This document shows, in pieces, positions 40,370 to 49,680 of a stretch of DNA of 57,842 nt. The notes beneath the pieces are model-generated. The model was not told where the DNA came from. It saw only the letters and a program-made list of their open reading frames with translations, and did not search any database. The stretch lies in contig DATMND010000270.1 in assembly GCA_035569235.1 (NCBI GenBank), positions 1 through 57,842 on the forward strand, read 5' to 3'. The DNA comes from JAMXLO01 sp035569235 (GTDB lineage: Bacteria; Pseudomonadota; Alphaproteobacteria; Acetobacterales; Acetobacteraceae). The stretch's first letter is position 1. The number at the start of each line of letters is the position of its first letter. The position numbers and the translations under genes were made by a program.

Positions 40370-41038
40370 TCAGCGCTTGCGGACGTCGGCCAGGTCGTGA
40401 TGGACCAGATCGGCGATCCGCTTCAGTTGAATGTCGCCGTGTGGATATTGCGCGAGAATCTCGGGGTCCGTGGCATAGTGGCCCTGTTGCGGGAACACGG
40501 TCGTGACACGCTCGCCCCAGATCTTCTTCATCGCGTCGAGGATGCGCAGCTTGTCGTCGATCATCACGTAATGCTTGGCAGGATACAACCGTTCGACGTC
40601 GGCCAGTTCCTCTTCCTTATGGATGTAGATCAGCACGTGACCATCGAATGCCTGCGCCAGCCCGGAGCGCTCGACCTTGCGCGGCTGAAACACCGCGTCG
40701 CCGTCGGACAGGATGACCGCCGGCGCGAACTGCCGCGCATGCTTCACCGCGTCGAGCGCGCCGGGATACAGCCGATCGGCGAACGGGTAGTCCACCAGCC
40801 AGTTCGATATCCGCAGCAATCGCGGGTCGTGCATCTCCTCCAGCCGATAGCGCTCGAGCGCGCCGAGGTAATCGGCGTAGCCGAGTTCGCTGCGCAGCGT
40901 CTCGAAGATCTCCCAGTACCGGTTGCGCGCCGCGGTCCCGTGCTCGACGCTCATGTGCACGTCGAGATCGGCCTGCACGCGGTCGTTATTCAGCAACGTA
41001 TTGTCGACGTCGAACAGAATGACGAGGTCGTGCATCAT
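40370..41038 (-). CDS. HAD family phosphatase in sugar-phosphate operon (222 aa)
   Basis: A haloacid-dehalogenase type hydrolase. The start is the ATG that overlaps the zwf stop (ATGA). Motif I is LVILFDVDNTLLNNDRVQAD with the catalytic Asp10 and Asp12; motif II is the AVILSDGDAVFQPRKVER strand; motif III and IV are around AKHYVMIDDKLRILDAM. The cap is helical (YWEIFETLRSELGYADYLGA). Its position between zwf and tal is where a 6-phosphogluconolactonase gene is often found, but the fold is different, so it may be a sugar-phosphatase that trims side products; that is inference. Confidence 0.9.
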   Translation of the reverse strand: MMHDLVILFDVDNTLLNNDRVQADLDVHMSVEHGTAARNRYWEIFETLRSELGYADYLGALERYRLEEMHDPRLLRISNWLVDYPFADRLYPGALDAVKHARQFAPAVILSDGDAVFQPRKVERSGLAQAFDGHVLIYIHKEEELADVERLYPAKHYVMIDDKLRILDAMKKIWGERVTTVFPQQGHYATDPEILAQYPHGDIQLKRIADLVHHDLADVRKR

Positions 41039-42426
41039 TTTGACACCTCCAGAGCCGGCTGCGGGTTGCGCCACGGTCCGTCGGCGCCGATCAGCGCCTC
41101 GGCCTCCGTGGGTCCCCATGTGCCCGGCTCATAGGGATAGACCGGCGTCGCGTCGTCCAGGATCGGATCGACCACGCGCCACTGCGCATCGACGATGTCG
41201 TCGCGCCCGAACAGTTCGCCGACGCCGTGCACCGCATCGCCGAGCAACCGCTGATACGGCGGCAGCAGGTTCGGCGCCTGCTCGGTCAGGATCATCTCGA
41301 CATCCTCGCCGATCATGCGCTCGCCGGGGAGCTTCACCCGCACGCCCATCGCGATACTCACATCCGGGCTGATGCGCATGCGGACATGCCCGGAGCTAAG
41401 CGGCACCAGTTCCTCGAATGTCTCGCGCGGCGGCCGCTTGAAATGCACCACAATCTCGGTCGCGGTGACCGGCAGGTGCTTGCCGGCGCGGATGTAGATC
41501 GGCACGCCGGCCCAGCGCCAGGTCTCGATGAACAGCTTCACCGCGACGAACGTCTCAACGGTCGAGCCCGGGCGCACGCCAGGCACCGCCTGATATCCGG
41601 TGTACTGGCCGCGCACCACATGCGCCGGGTCGAGCGGCGCCATGGCCTTAAGCAGCGCCGATTTCTGATCGCGCATCGCCTCGTGCTCTTCGCCGGTCGG
41701 CGGGTCCATCGTGAGCTGGGCGAGCACCTGAAGCATGTGGTTCTGCACCACATCGCGGATCGCGCCGGTCTCATCGTAGAACCGGCCGCGGTCCTGCACG
41801 CCGAAATCCTCCGCCATGGTGATCTGGATGCTGCTGACGTGATCGCGGGTCCATAGCGGCTCGAACATCGAGTTGGCGAAACGCGTATAGACGATGTTCT
41901 GCACCGGCTCCTTGCCGAGGTAGTGATCGATCCGGAAGATGTTCTCCTCCGGGAAGAACTTGGCCAGGAGGCGGCTCAGCGTGCGCGCCGTTTCCCGATT
42001 GTGGCCGAACGGCTTCTCGATCACCAGGCGCGCGTTGTCGGCGCATCCGGACTGCGCCAGCGCCTCCGCCACGGTCGCGAACAGGCTCGGCGGCACCGCG
42101 AGGTAGTGCAGCGGATGCTTCGCCGCGCCGAGCTGCTTGCGCAGTTCGGTGAAGGTGGCGGGGTCGTTGTAGTCGCCGTCGACGTAGCGCAGGAGTTCCA
42201 TCAGGCGCTGCGCTGCTGGTGACCCGGAAAGCCCATGGTGCTGCAGACTGTCCGCCGCGCGCGCCTTCAGATGATCCAGGTTCCAGTTGGCCTTGGCGAC
42301 GCCGATGATCGGGACGTTCAGCCCCTCGTCACGCACCAGGCCCAACAGCGATGGAAAGATCTGCTTGTACGCCAGGTCGCCGGTCGCGCCAAAAAAGACG
42401 ATCGCGTCCGACGGCAGTACGGCCAT
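41035..42426 (-). CDS. zwf: Glucose-6-phosphate dehydrogenase (463 aa)
   Basis: Zwf oxidises glucose-6-phosphate to 6-phosphogluconolactone with NADP+. The N-terminal dinucleotide site is IVFFGATGDLAYKQIFPSLL; the substrate site is IFRIDHYLGKEPVQNIVYTR with the conserved Asp-His-Tyr and Lys; later RMRISPDVSIAMGVRVKLPG and PYQRLLGDAVHGVGELFGRD follow. At 463 residues it is slightly shorter than the usual 480-500, mainly at the ends, but the core is intact. It begins right after the gnd stop with no gap, and overlaps the HAD gene by ATGA. Confidence 0.96.
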   Translation of the reverse strand: MAVLPSDAIVFFGATGDLAYKQIFPSLLGLVRDEGLNVPIIGVAKANWNLDHLKARAADSLQHHGLSGSPAAQRLMELLRYVDGDYNDPATFTELRKQLGAAKHPLHYLAVPPSLFATVAEALAQSGCADNARLVIEKPFGHNRETARTLSRLLAKFFPEENIFRIDHYLGKEPVQNIVYTRFANSMFEPLWTRDHVSSIQITMAEDFGVQDRGRFYDETGAIRDVVQNHMLQVLAQLTMDPPTGEEHEAMRDQKSALLKAMAPLDPAHVVRGQYTGYQAVPGVRPGSTVETFVAVKLFIETWRWAGVPIYIRAGKHLPVTATEIVVHFKRPPRETFEELVPLSSGHVRMRISPDVSIAMGVRVKLPGERMIGEDVEMILTEQAPNLLPPYQRLLGDAVHGVGELFGRDDIVDAQWRVVDPILDDATPVYPYEPGTWGPTEAEALIGADGPWRNPQPALEVSK

Positions 42427-43455
42427 CTACGATCCCTCCTTCTCGGCCGGCTTTTCGACATGGCCGCCGAACGCGAAACGCATCGCCGATAGCATGCGGT
42501 TGGCATATTCCGCGTTGCCGCGCGATTCAAATCTGGAATAGAGCGCAGCACTGATCACCGGCGCCGGCACGCCTTCCTCGATCGCGGCAAGCAATGTCCA
42601 GCGGCCTTCGCCGGAATCCGACACCCGCCCCTGGAAATGCGCCAGACCCGGGTCCTGTCGCAACGCCCCGGCGGTGAGATCGAGCAGCCAGGATCCGACC
42701 ACGCTGCCGCGTCGCCACATCTCGGCGACCTGCGCCACGTCGATGTTGTACTTGAAATGATCCGGGTCGCGCAGCGGTGTGGTTTCGGCGTCCACCTCGC
42801 CTTTCTTAAGCCCCACATTGGCATTCTTGATGATGTTGAAGCCCTCAGCAAAGGCTTGCATCATGCCGTATTCGATGCCGTTGTGCACCATCTTCACGAA
42901 ATGGCCCGCGCCGTTCGGGCCGCAATGCAGGTAGCCGTACTCCGCCTGCGTCGGCGCGCCGGTGGCGCCTGGCGTTCGCGGCGCCGTATCCACGCCCGGC
43001 GCCAGTGACCGGAAGATTGGATCGAGATGCTTCACGACCGCATCCTCGCCGCCGATCATGTGGCAGTAGCCGCGCTCGAGGCCCCAGACGCCGCCGCTGA
43101 CGCCGACATCGACGTAATGCAGCCCTTTGGGCTTCAGTTCCTTGGCGCGACGGATGTCGTCATGGTAATAGGAATTGCCGCCTTCGATGACGATGTCGTC
43201 CCGCTCCAGCAGCGGCACCAGCGAATGCAGCACGGAATCCACCGCCGCGGCCGGCAGCATCAGCCAGACGGCGCGCGGCTTCGACAGCGCTTTGACAAAA
43301 TCCGGCAGGCTCGTGGTGCCCTTGGCTCCCTTGGCCACCGACTGCTGAACCGTGTCGGCGTGGCTGTCGAAGACCACGCATTTGTGGCCGGCCTTCATCA
43401 ACCGCTCGACCATGTTTGCGCCCATGCGGCCCAGGCCGATCATGCCGAGTTCCAT
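42427..43455 (-). CDS. gnd: 6-phosphogluconate dehydrogenase, decarboxylating, short type (342 aa)
   Basis: The enzyme converts 6-phosphogluconate to ribulose-5-phosphate, CO2 and NAD(P)H. MELGMIGLGRMGANMVERLM is the Rossmann start with GxGxxG; IVIEGGNSYYHDDIRRAKEL, VDVGVSGGVWGLERGYCHMI, GPNGAGHFVKMVHNGIEYGM with the catalytic Lys, and the C-terminal MRFAFGGHVEKPAE complete the pattern. The 342-residue length marks the short (GntZ/YqeC-like) class, which often prefers NAD+. A very strong AGGAGG site overlaps the tkt stop just upstream (TAAAGGAGGGGACG), tying expression to tkt. Confidence 0.95.
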   Translation of the reverse strand: MELGMIGLGRMGANMVERLMKAGHKCVVFDSHADTVQQSVAKGAKGTTSLPDFVKALSKPRAVWLMLPAAAVDSVLHSLVPLLERDDIVIEGGNSYYHDDIRRAKELKPKGLHYVDVGVSGGVWGLERGYCHMIGGEDAVVKHLDPIFRSLAPGVDTAPRTPGATGAPTQAEYGYLHCGPNGAGHFVKMVHNGIEYGMMQAFAEGFNIIKNANVGLKKGEVDAETTPLRDPDHFKYNIDVAQVAEMWRRGSVVGSWLLDLTAGALRQDPGLAHFQGRVSDSGEGRWTLLAAIEEGVPAPVISAALYSRFESRGNAEYANRMLSAMRFAFGGHVEKPAEKEGS

Positions 43456-43466
43456 CGTCCCCTCCT

Positions 43467-45548
43467 TTATGTCGGCTTTGCCGCGATGGCCTGCCTGGCA
43501 GCAGCGACAACGCGGTCTACAGTAAAGCCAAAATGCTCCGTCACAACCTTGATCGGCGCGGACATGCCAAACGTGTGCATCCCCAGCACGACGCCCGTGG
43601 CTCCGGCATAGCGCTGCCAACCCAGCGTTGAGCCTTCCTCCACAGTCACGCGCGCCGTCACAGCCGGCGGCAGGACGCTGTCGCGATACGCTTCATCCTG
43701 TTCCTCGAACAGCTCCCATGACGGCATGCTGACGACACGCACCGCAACCCCTTCGGCGACAAGCCGATCACGCGCGCCCACGCAAAGCTGCACCTCGCTG
43801 CCGCTGGCGACCATAATGACGTCCGGCTTGCCACCCGGCGCATCGGCCAGCACGTAGGCGCCCCTCGCGAGACCGGCAGCCGATGCGAACTGCGATCGAT
43901 CGACAATCGGCAGCGCCTGGCGCGAGCAGATCAACGCGGTCGGACGATGCCGCTGCTGCAAGACATGGCGATACGCCTCGGACATTTCGTTCGCATCCGC
44001 CGGCCGGATCACGACCATGCCCGGAATCGCCCGCAAGGACACAATCTGCTCGATCGGCTGGTGCGTCGGCCCGTCCTCGCCGAGGCTGATCGAATCATGC
44101 GTCCAGATGTGCAGTACCGGCAACTCCATCAGCGACGACAGCCGGATGGAGCCGCGCGCGTAGTCGGTGAAGATCAGGAAGCCGGCGCCGAATGCCCGCA
44201 ACCCGGTCAGCGTCATGCCGCTGACCGCAGCGCACATCGCGTGCTCGCGCACGCCGTAATGCATGTTGCGGCCATGGTGATCACCGGGAGACTCGCCGGA
44301 CTGGAAGTCGCCAGCCGAGGCGAAGGTCAGCCGAGTCCTGGTGCTGGGCGTCAGATCAGCCGAGCCGCCGATGATCCAGGGGATTTGCTCCGCCATGGCG
44401 TTCAGCACCCTACCGGATGCGTCGCGCGTCGAAAGACCAGAGGTGCTGGGCGCAAACACCGGAAGCGCCGCCTCCCATCCCGCCGGCAGCCGGCGTTCGC
44501 TCAGGCACTCGATCTGTTCGGCGAGGTCTGGATACTCGGCGCTATATCGTTTGAACATGTCCTGCCATGCAGTGCGCAGTCCCGCGCCGCGCGCGCCAAG
44601 CTGCGCGGCGAAATGCTCGCGCACGCCGGCGGGAACCACGAACTGCTGGTCTGGATCGAAGCCGAAGAACTGCTTGGTCAGCCGCACTTCGTCGTCGCCA
44701 AGCGGCTCGCCATGCGCCTCGAACGAGTCGTGCTTGTGCGGCGAACCGTAGCCGATATGGCTATGCACCACGATCAGCGTCGGCCGATCCCCGGTCTGCT
44801 GGAAACCCCTATAGGCTTGCTCGAGCAACTGCATGTCGTTGGCATTGCTCACGCGCAGGATGTTCCAGCGATAGGCCAGGAAACGAGACGCGACATCCTC
44901 GGTGAAAGCGAGATCAGTGGGCCCTTCGAGGCTCACGCGATTGCTGTCGTAGATCCAGCAAAGGTTGGATAGCCGCAGATGTCCGGCCAGCGAGGCGGCT
45001 TCACTCGTGATACCTTCCATCATGTCGCCGTCGCCGCACAGCGCGTAGACATTGAAATCGAACAAATCAAAACCCGGCCGATTATAGGTGGCACCCAGCC
45101 ATTGCCGGGCAATTGCCATGCCGACGCTGGTGGCCGCGCCTTGGCCGAGTGGCCCGGTAGTGGCCTCCACGCCCGAGGTCCAGCCGTATTCCGGATGTCC
45201 CGGACAACGAGTAGTGCCGCCCTGACGGAACGTCTTGATGTCGTCCAATGTCACGGCACCGCGACCGACTTCCTCGTAGGTCGGGTTCGCCGCCTTGATG
45301 CCGGCCAGATAGATCAGGCTGTACAGCAGCATGGACGCATGGCCCGCGGACAGCACGAATCGATCGCGATTGAGCCAGCCTGGATCAGCGGGATCGTAGC
45401 GAAGCATCCGTTGCCACAATGTGTAGGCAGTCGGCGCTGCATCCATCGGCGTGCCGGGATGGCCGGACTTCGCCTTCTGTATTGCGTCCACCGCCAACAT
45501 CCGGATGGTGTTGATAGCAAGCTGATCCATGTCCGACTGAGGTGGCAT
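43467..45548 (-). CDS. tkt: Transketolase (693 aa)
   Basis: Thiamine diphosphate-dependent transketolase, shuffling two-carbon units between ketose and aldose phosphates. The start MPPQSDMDQLAINTIRMLAV is used; an in-frame Met six codons later is also possible. Motifs: AKSGHPGTPMDAAPTAYTLW, GHPEYGWTSGVEATTGPLGQ, the thiamine-binding YALCGDGDMMEGITSEAASL with GDG...N, FEAHGEPLGDDEVRLTKQFF, and FLIFTDYARGSIRLSSLMEL, then IWTHDSISLGEDGPTHQPIE in the pyrimidine domain and MHTFGMSAPIKVVTEHFGFT in the C-terminal domain. It sits between glk and gnd in the operon. Confidence 0.97.
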   Translation of the reverse strand: MPPQSDMDQLAINTIRMLAVDAIQKAKSGHPGTPMDAAPTAYTLWQRMLRYDPADPGWLNRDRFVLSAGHASMLLYSLIYLAGIKAANPTYEEVGRGAVTLDDIKTFRQGGTTRCPGHPEYGWTSGVEATTGPLGQGAATSVGMAIARQWLGATYNRPGFDLFDFNVYALCGDGDMMEGITSEAASLAGHLRLSNLCWIYDSNRVSLEGPTDLAFTEDVASRFLAYRWNILRVSNANDMQLLEQAYRGFQQTGDRPTLIVVHSHIGYGSPHKHDSFEAHGEPLGDDEVRLTKQFFGFDPDQQFVVPAGVREHFAAQLGARGAGLRTAWQDMFKRYSAEYPDLAEQIECLSERRLPAGWEAALPVFAPSTSGLSTRDASGRVLNAMAEQIPWIIGGSADLTPSTRTRLTFASAGDFQSGESPGDHHGRNMHYGVREHAMCAAVSGMTLTGLRAFGAGFLIFTDYARGSIRLSSLMELPVLHIWTHDSISLGEDGPTHQPIEQIVSLRAIPGMVVIRPADANEMSEAYRHVLQQRHRPTALICSRQALPIVDRSQFASAAGLARGAYVLADAPGGKPDVIMVASGSEVQLCVGARDRLVAEGVAVRVVSMPSWELFEEQDEAYRDSVLPPAVTARVTVEEGSTLGWQRYAGATGVVLGMHTFGMSAPIKVVTEHFGFTVDRVVAAARQAIAAKPT

Positions 45549-45602
45549 TTCTAAACCTCGCTTTCCGCGGGGCCCGCATCGTGGCTGCCCCTGCACCGCC
45601 GT

Positions 45603-46595
45603 TCAGGCTGTTTGCATCTGATCCAAGCCATATTGCGCCGCCCCGAGCAACGCCGCACGGGTCATCACGACATGGACCGGCATGGCGGCGAGCAGGTCCG
45701 ACAGCCGCCCCTTGTTGACGAAGGCTCGCATGAACCGGCCATCAGTCAACTTCGGCAGGACATGTATCGGGATGCCGCCCGCCAGATACACGCCGCCCGT
45801 CGCCAGCACCTTGAGTGCCAGATTACTGGCCTCGTCGCCCAGGATCGACACGAAGATCTCCAGGGTCGCCGCGGCCAGCGGATTGCCGGACGGGTCTTCC
45901 AGGCCGGCCTGTGCGATCAGCGGCGTCCGGTCGTGCGCCCGCGCCAATGTTGCGGCAAATGCGTCCGGCTCCGCGCCGGGATCGGCGTTGCGCAGGTAGT
46001 CGTAGATGTTGGCAATGCCCAGCCCGGAGCAGACGCGTTCGCAGGAGACGTGTCCGAAACGATTGGCCAGGTATTGCCACAGGCCGGCCTGGCGCTCGTC
46101 GGTCGGCGGAAAACTCGCGTGGCCGCCCTCGGACGAACAGGCGATGTAGGAACTGCCGCCCCAGACGAGAAACGCCTCGCCCAGGCCGGTCCCGGGCGCG
46201 ACGACGGCGATCGGTCCCTGCGGCTCCGCCTTGCCGACGTTGATGCTGTGCAGGTCCTCCGGCTGGAGATGCGGCACGGCGTAGGCGATCGCCTTCAGGT
46301 CGTTTAGCAGCATGACGCGACGCAGGCCGAGGGCCTGGCACAGGGCCGCTTCCTCGACGTCCCAGGGCAAATTGGTGAGGTGCGCGCGCCCGGCGATGAC
46401 CGGTCCGGCGACATCGAAGCAGGCGTGGTCCGCCGTCAACTTCTCGCGCGCCAGGAACTCGCGGGCCATGACATCAAGGCCGGGGTAGTCGGCGCTGTGG
46501 AATTCGGCCTCCACGACGGACTGGCGGGCGCCGGTGGCGGGCGCATACAGCGCCAGCAAGGTCTTGGTCCCGCCGATATCGCCAGCCAGCAGCAT
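45603..46595 (-). CDS. glk: Glucokinase (330 aa)
   Basis: A proteobacterial-type glucokinase that phosphorylates glucose with ATP, feeding zwf and pgi. The start MLLAGDIGGTKTLLALYAPA begins with the phosphate-1 loop GDIGGTKT; upstream codons in the same frame lie in the CoA transferase region. Other signatures: ARAHLTNLPWDVEEAALCQA, VMLLNDLKAIAYAVPHLQPE with the catalytic Asp, IAVVAPGTGLGEAFLVWGG and CSSEGGHASFPPTDERQ with the zinc-free HGGH-like core. Length is typical. It lies 32 bases after the CoA transferase and is the first gene of the seven-gene sugar-phosphate string. Confidence 0.95.
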   Translation of the reverse strand: MLLAGDIGGTKTLLALYAPATGARQSVVEAEFHSADYPGLDVMAREFLAREKLTADHACFDVAGPVIAGRAHLTNLPWDVEEAALCQALGLRRVMLLNDLKAIAYAVPHLQPEDLHSINVGKAEPQGPIAVVAPGTGLGEAFLVWGGSSYIACSSEGGHASFPPTDERQAGLWQYLANRFGHVSCERVCSGLGIANIYDYLRNADPGAEPDAFAATLARAHDRTPLIAQAGLEDPSGNPLAAATLEIFVSILGDEASNLALKVLATGGVYLAGGIPIHVLPKLTDGRFMRAFVNKGRLSDLLAAMPVHVVMTRAALLGAAQYGLDQMQTA

Positions 46596-46627
46596 CTGGG
46601 GGATCTCCGTAGGGCTTGGTTGACGGG

Positions 46628-47845
46628 TTAGCCTTCCATGCGTTGCCCGGCAAGCCGTCGACCTCGGCCGGCGCCGGTAATGGTTCGGATCTCGCACTCG
46701 TCGCAGCCAATCTCGCGCAGGACCTCCTCGGTGTGTTCACCGAGTGCCGGCCAGAGCCTGCGCACGGACGGTGGACTGGCGGAGAGCCGCGCCGGTATAG
46801 CCGCCACGGTCACATCTCCATCAAGTGGATGCTGCATCCGCTGGAAGAACCCTGTCTCCTGGAGATACTCGTCTTTCAGCAGGTCCTCCAGAGTGTTGAC
46901 CGGCCCACAGGGAATATCGAGCGCCTCCAGTATCGACAACCAATCCGCCGTGGCGCGCTCGCGCATACCATCCGCGAGCACTCCGTACAGAACATCGACG
47001 TTGTCCGACCGTGCCGCGATCGTCGCGAAACGCGGATCCTCGATCAACGCCGCTCGGCCCATCGCCTCGAACAACCGGCCCCAGTGCGCGTCGCTCACCG
47101 CGATCACGCAGATGTGGCCATCCTTCGTCGCGTACGGCCGCCGATGCGGTGTCAGCATGCGCGGATAGCCGAGGCCGAGTTCCGGCTGATTGAGCACCGC
47201 GCCCCACAGATGCTCGACCAGCAGGAACGACAACATCGTCTCGAGCATCGGTACATGCACTTCCTGGCCTTGTCCGGTGCGTTCGCGGTGAAACAGCGCC
47301 ATGCCGATCATCGAGGCCAGCATCTGGCCGGTCAGCTTGTCCACCACCACGCTCGGCACGTAGCGCGGCGCGCCGTCAGACCCGGCATTCAATGCGGCAA
47401 GTCCGCTCATCCCTTGGATCATGTCGTCAAACGCGGGATGGTCCTGCTTGCGGCTTCCTTTGCGGAAGCCCGACGCACAGGCATAGACGAGGCGCTCGTT
47501 GCGCTTCGAGAGCTCGGTGTAGCTTAGCCCCAGTCGATCCGCGGCGCCGAGCCGCATGTTGTGCACGAACACATCGGCGCCATCGACCAACCGCAGCAGC
47601 GCATCCTTTGCCGCCGGCTGCTTCAGGTCCAGCACCACACTGCGCTTGTTGCGGTTGAGCATGGCGAAATAGGAGCCCATTCCCCTGGTGCGGCTTGGTC
47701 CGATCCAGCGGCAGTTGTCGCCATCCGGCGATTCCACCTTGATCACATCGGCGCCCATGTCGCCCAGTTGCTGCGTGGCGAATGGACCAAGCACGACCGT
47801 TGTCAGATCGATCACGCGAATGCCGGCGAGCGGGCCGCCCTGCAT
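46628..47845 (-). CDS. CaiB/BaiF family CoA transferase (405 aa)
   Basis: A class III CoA transferase that moves CoA between carboxylic acids. The start MQGGPLAGIRVIDLTTVVLG is chosen at the usual point for the family. Landmarks are LGDMGADVIKVESPDGDNCR, FAMLNRNKRSVVLDLKQP, the nucleophilic Asp in HPAFDDMIQGMSGLAA, VHVPMLETMLSFLLVEHLWG and GPVNTLEDLLKDEYLQETGF. The acyl substrate is unknown. It lies upstream of glk on the same strand and could share its promoter, but its role seems unrelated to the sugar operon. It is divergent from the CapA-like gene. Confidence 0.9.
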   Translation of the reverse strand: MQGGPLAGIRVIDLTTVVLGPFATQQLGDMGADVIKVESPDGDNCRWIGPSRTRGMGSYFAMLNRNKRSVVLDLKQPAAKDALLRLVDGADVFVHNMRLGAADRLGLSYTELSKRNERLVYACASGFRKGSRKQDHPAFDDMIQGMSGLAALNAGSDGAPRYVPSVVVDKLTGQMLASMIGMALFHRERTGQGQEVHVPMLETMLSFLLVEHLWGAVLNQPELGLGYPRMLTPHRRPYATKDGHICVIAVSDAHWGRLFEAMGRAALIEDPRFATIAARSDNVDVLYGVLADGMRERATADWLSILEALDIPCGPVNTLEDLLKDEYLQETGFFQRMQHPLDGDVTVAAIPARLSASPPSVRRLWPALGEHTEEVLREIGCDECEIRTITGAGRGRRLAGQRMEG

Positions 47846-47930
47846 TTCCCCCTCCACGCAGATGTTGCCGCAAGGTTGCTGCCGGCGCCTGTAGATTGGC
47901 AATGGTGTGCGACGTCGGTAGTGTCATCGG

Positions 47931-48968
47931 ATGGCAACAATGATCCTGACCGGCGACGTCAACCTGATGAATGTTGCCGATCCCACTGTGCCATTCGCGC
48001 GCGTGCGCGAGGATTTCCGCGCAGCCGATATTGTGTTCAGCAACCTGGAATGCTGTCTCTACGATCCGCCATCAGGGCATGCGGTGGAGACCGAAGGCTT
48101 CTTCGCTTCTCCGATCATCGGCGGCGAAGCTCTGCGGCACGCCGGTATCGCAGCAGTCGGCATCGCCAACAATGTCAACTACGGCGACGCGGCGATTACC
48201 GCATCGATTGACCGCCTGGACGAGCTTGGGATCGCACACACCGGTGCCGGGGCGAACGTTGCAACGGCGCGCGCACCGATCGTCGTGGAACGCAGCGGGC
48301 TGCGCTACGGCTTCGTGCAGCGAAGCTCGGTCTATTGGCCGATCAACCACGAGGCCGGAGCGAATTCCACAGGCATTGCGGTGATCCGAGCCCACACGGC
48401 CTACCAGGTGCCGATGCACAAGACACGGCCGGAGATGCCGCCGCTCAACCGCCCGGGGATACCGCCGGAGATCATCACCTGGGCCGACCCCAACTATCTA
48501 CGTGCCTTCACCGACGACGTTGCCGGCCTGCGCACGAGTGCCGACATCGTCGTCGCGTCCTGCCACTGGGGACTTCACAAGGACGTGCTCGCTTACATGC
48601 GCGAGATCGGCCACGCGGCGATCGACGCCGGCGCCGATATCGTCATCGGCCACGGCCCGCACTATTCGCTGCCAGTCGAGGTTTATCGCGGCAAGCCGAT
48701 CTTTTACGGACTGGGAAGCTTCTCATTCCACACGGGCCATGGCGGACGCGCACATGGCGACTGGATTGGCATGATGGCCCAGCTGTCCTGCACGGCACGA
48801 ACAATGGAGCGGGTCAGCTTCAGGTTCGTTCGTCACAATGCGCGTAACGAAACCATACCCTGCCGGCTGTCGGACGAAGCTGCTGAACTGGATGTGATCA
48901 GACTGCGTAGCGCCGGCTATGGCACCGCGTTTGTCTCACAGGATGACGAAGTTGTGATTACTCTGTAG
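47931..48968 (+). CDS. CapA-like metallophosphatase (345 aa)
   Basis: A member of the CapA/PgsA family of calcineurin-like phosphatases, some of which take part in poly-gamma-glutamate capsule formation. The fold shows MATMILTGDVNLMNVADP (metal site I), ADIVFSNLECCLYDPPSGHA, GIAAVGIANNVNYGDAAITA and VASCHWGLHKDVL then ADIVIGHGPHYSLPVEVYRG with metal ligands and the closing IFYGLGSFSFHTGHGG. It has no signal peptide, unlike capsule proteins, so a cytoplasmic role is likely. No capB or capC is near. It is divergent from the CoA transferase gene. Confidence 0.88.
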   Translation: MATMILTGDVNLMNVADPTVPFARVREDFRAADIVFSNLECCLYDPPSGHAVETEGFFASPIIGGEALRHAGIAAVGIANNVNYGDAAITASIDRLDELGIAHTGAGANVATARAPIVVERSGLRYGFVQRSSVYWPINHEAGANSTGIAVIRAHTAYQVPMHKTRPEMPPLNRPGIPPEIITWADPNYLRAFTDDVAGLRTSADIVVASCHWGLHKDVLAYMREIGHAAIDAGADIVIGHGPHYSLPVEVYRGKPIFYGLGSFSFHTGHGGRAHGDWIGMMAQLSCTARTMERVSFRFVRHNARNETIPCRLSDEAAELDVIRLRSAGYGTAFVSQDDEVVITL

Positions 48969-49025
48969 GCGCCGTACAATGAATGGGGACCGGCGATTGG
49001 CCGGCCCCCTGAATTGCGCGCAAGA

Positions 49026-49298
49026 TCAGTCAGCGCCACCGTCCTGGGCTGGTGGGTAAAGATACACATGGGACAAGCCGAGGCCGGATGGCGGCTGCTG
49101 CGGCTCCGTCACCGAAGTCCCGATATCGCCGGATGGCGAACCTTCGTCAGGAAACACATAGCCGCCTGGGCCGTATGGGACCGGCGCCTGGCTGTAGGCT
49201 TGCGCGGGGTCGGTTGTCGCCGAACCTGGACTCATCGCAAAAGCAGAACCGGCGGACAGCACCAACATCGCCGCGCCAGCAATCAAACCATTCTTCAT
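49026..49298 (-). CDS. Small secreted protein (90 aa)
   Basis: MKNGLIAGAAMLVLSAGSAF ends the Sec signal at AFA, giving a mature protein of about 68 residues rich in Pro, Ser, Gly and Tyr (SATTDPAQAYSQAPVPYGPG, FPDEGSPSGDIGTSVTEPQQ) and ending HVYLYPPAQDGGAD. It has no cysteines or known motif. Its composition suggests a flexible envelope or secreted protein. The start follows AGGAGCC. It is on its own on the minus strand with a 382-base gap upstream. Confidence 0.8.
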   Translation of the reverse strand: MKNGLIAGAAMLVLSAGSAFAMSPGSATTDPAQAYSQAPVPYGPGGYVFPDEGSPSGDIGTSVTEPQQPPSGLGLSHVYLYPPAQDGGAD

Positions 49299-49680
49299 AA
49301 CGAGGGCTCCTGTTCATTGTCGCCACCATCGCGATGGCGGATCGCACTCCTAATTCCTCCCAATTCGATCTTGTTCGACGGCTGATGCCGGTTTGCACGT
49401 CCATCGCCACCAAGTCGCCATATGGCGCAGGATCAAGCCTTGGACAGAGGCACTGAGACCACGACTGCCATGCAAACGATGCATATGTGCACTGGAAGTT
49501 TCACAACGTAACGCAATGCTTCTGTCAATTGCTCATATGTAAAACGGACGATACAAGAATTCACGCAGCGGTCACAGCAAAACCGCGGATCGATCATTCG
49601 TGTTGGTCGCGCGGGGCCGTCAACAGGAAAATTCTGTGTGAGCCGGCGGCGGATTTCTCGGCGCCAGGTTTGTTGCGTCG
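49299..49680. other. Gene-free gap between a secreted-protein gene and the ABC ATPase end
   Basis: I see no coding frame that looks real. The middle (about 49490-49570) is AT-rich compared with its surroundings. On the minus strand TTGACA (plus-strand 49523-49528) is a fair -35 match for the gene at 49298, but no good -10 at the right distance is obvious. The left part is GC-rich without hairpins. Confidence 0.4.
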
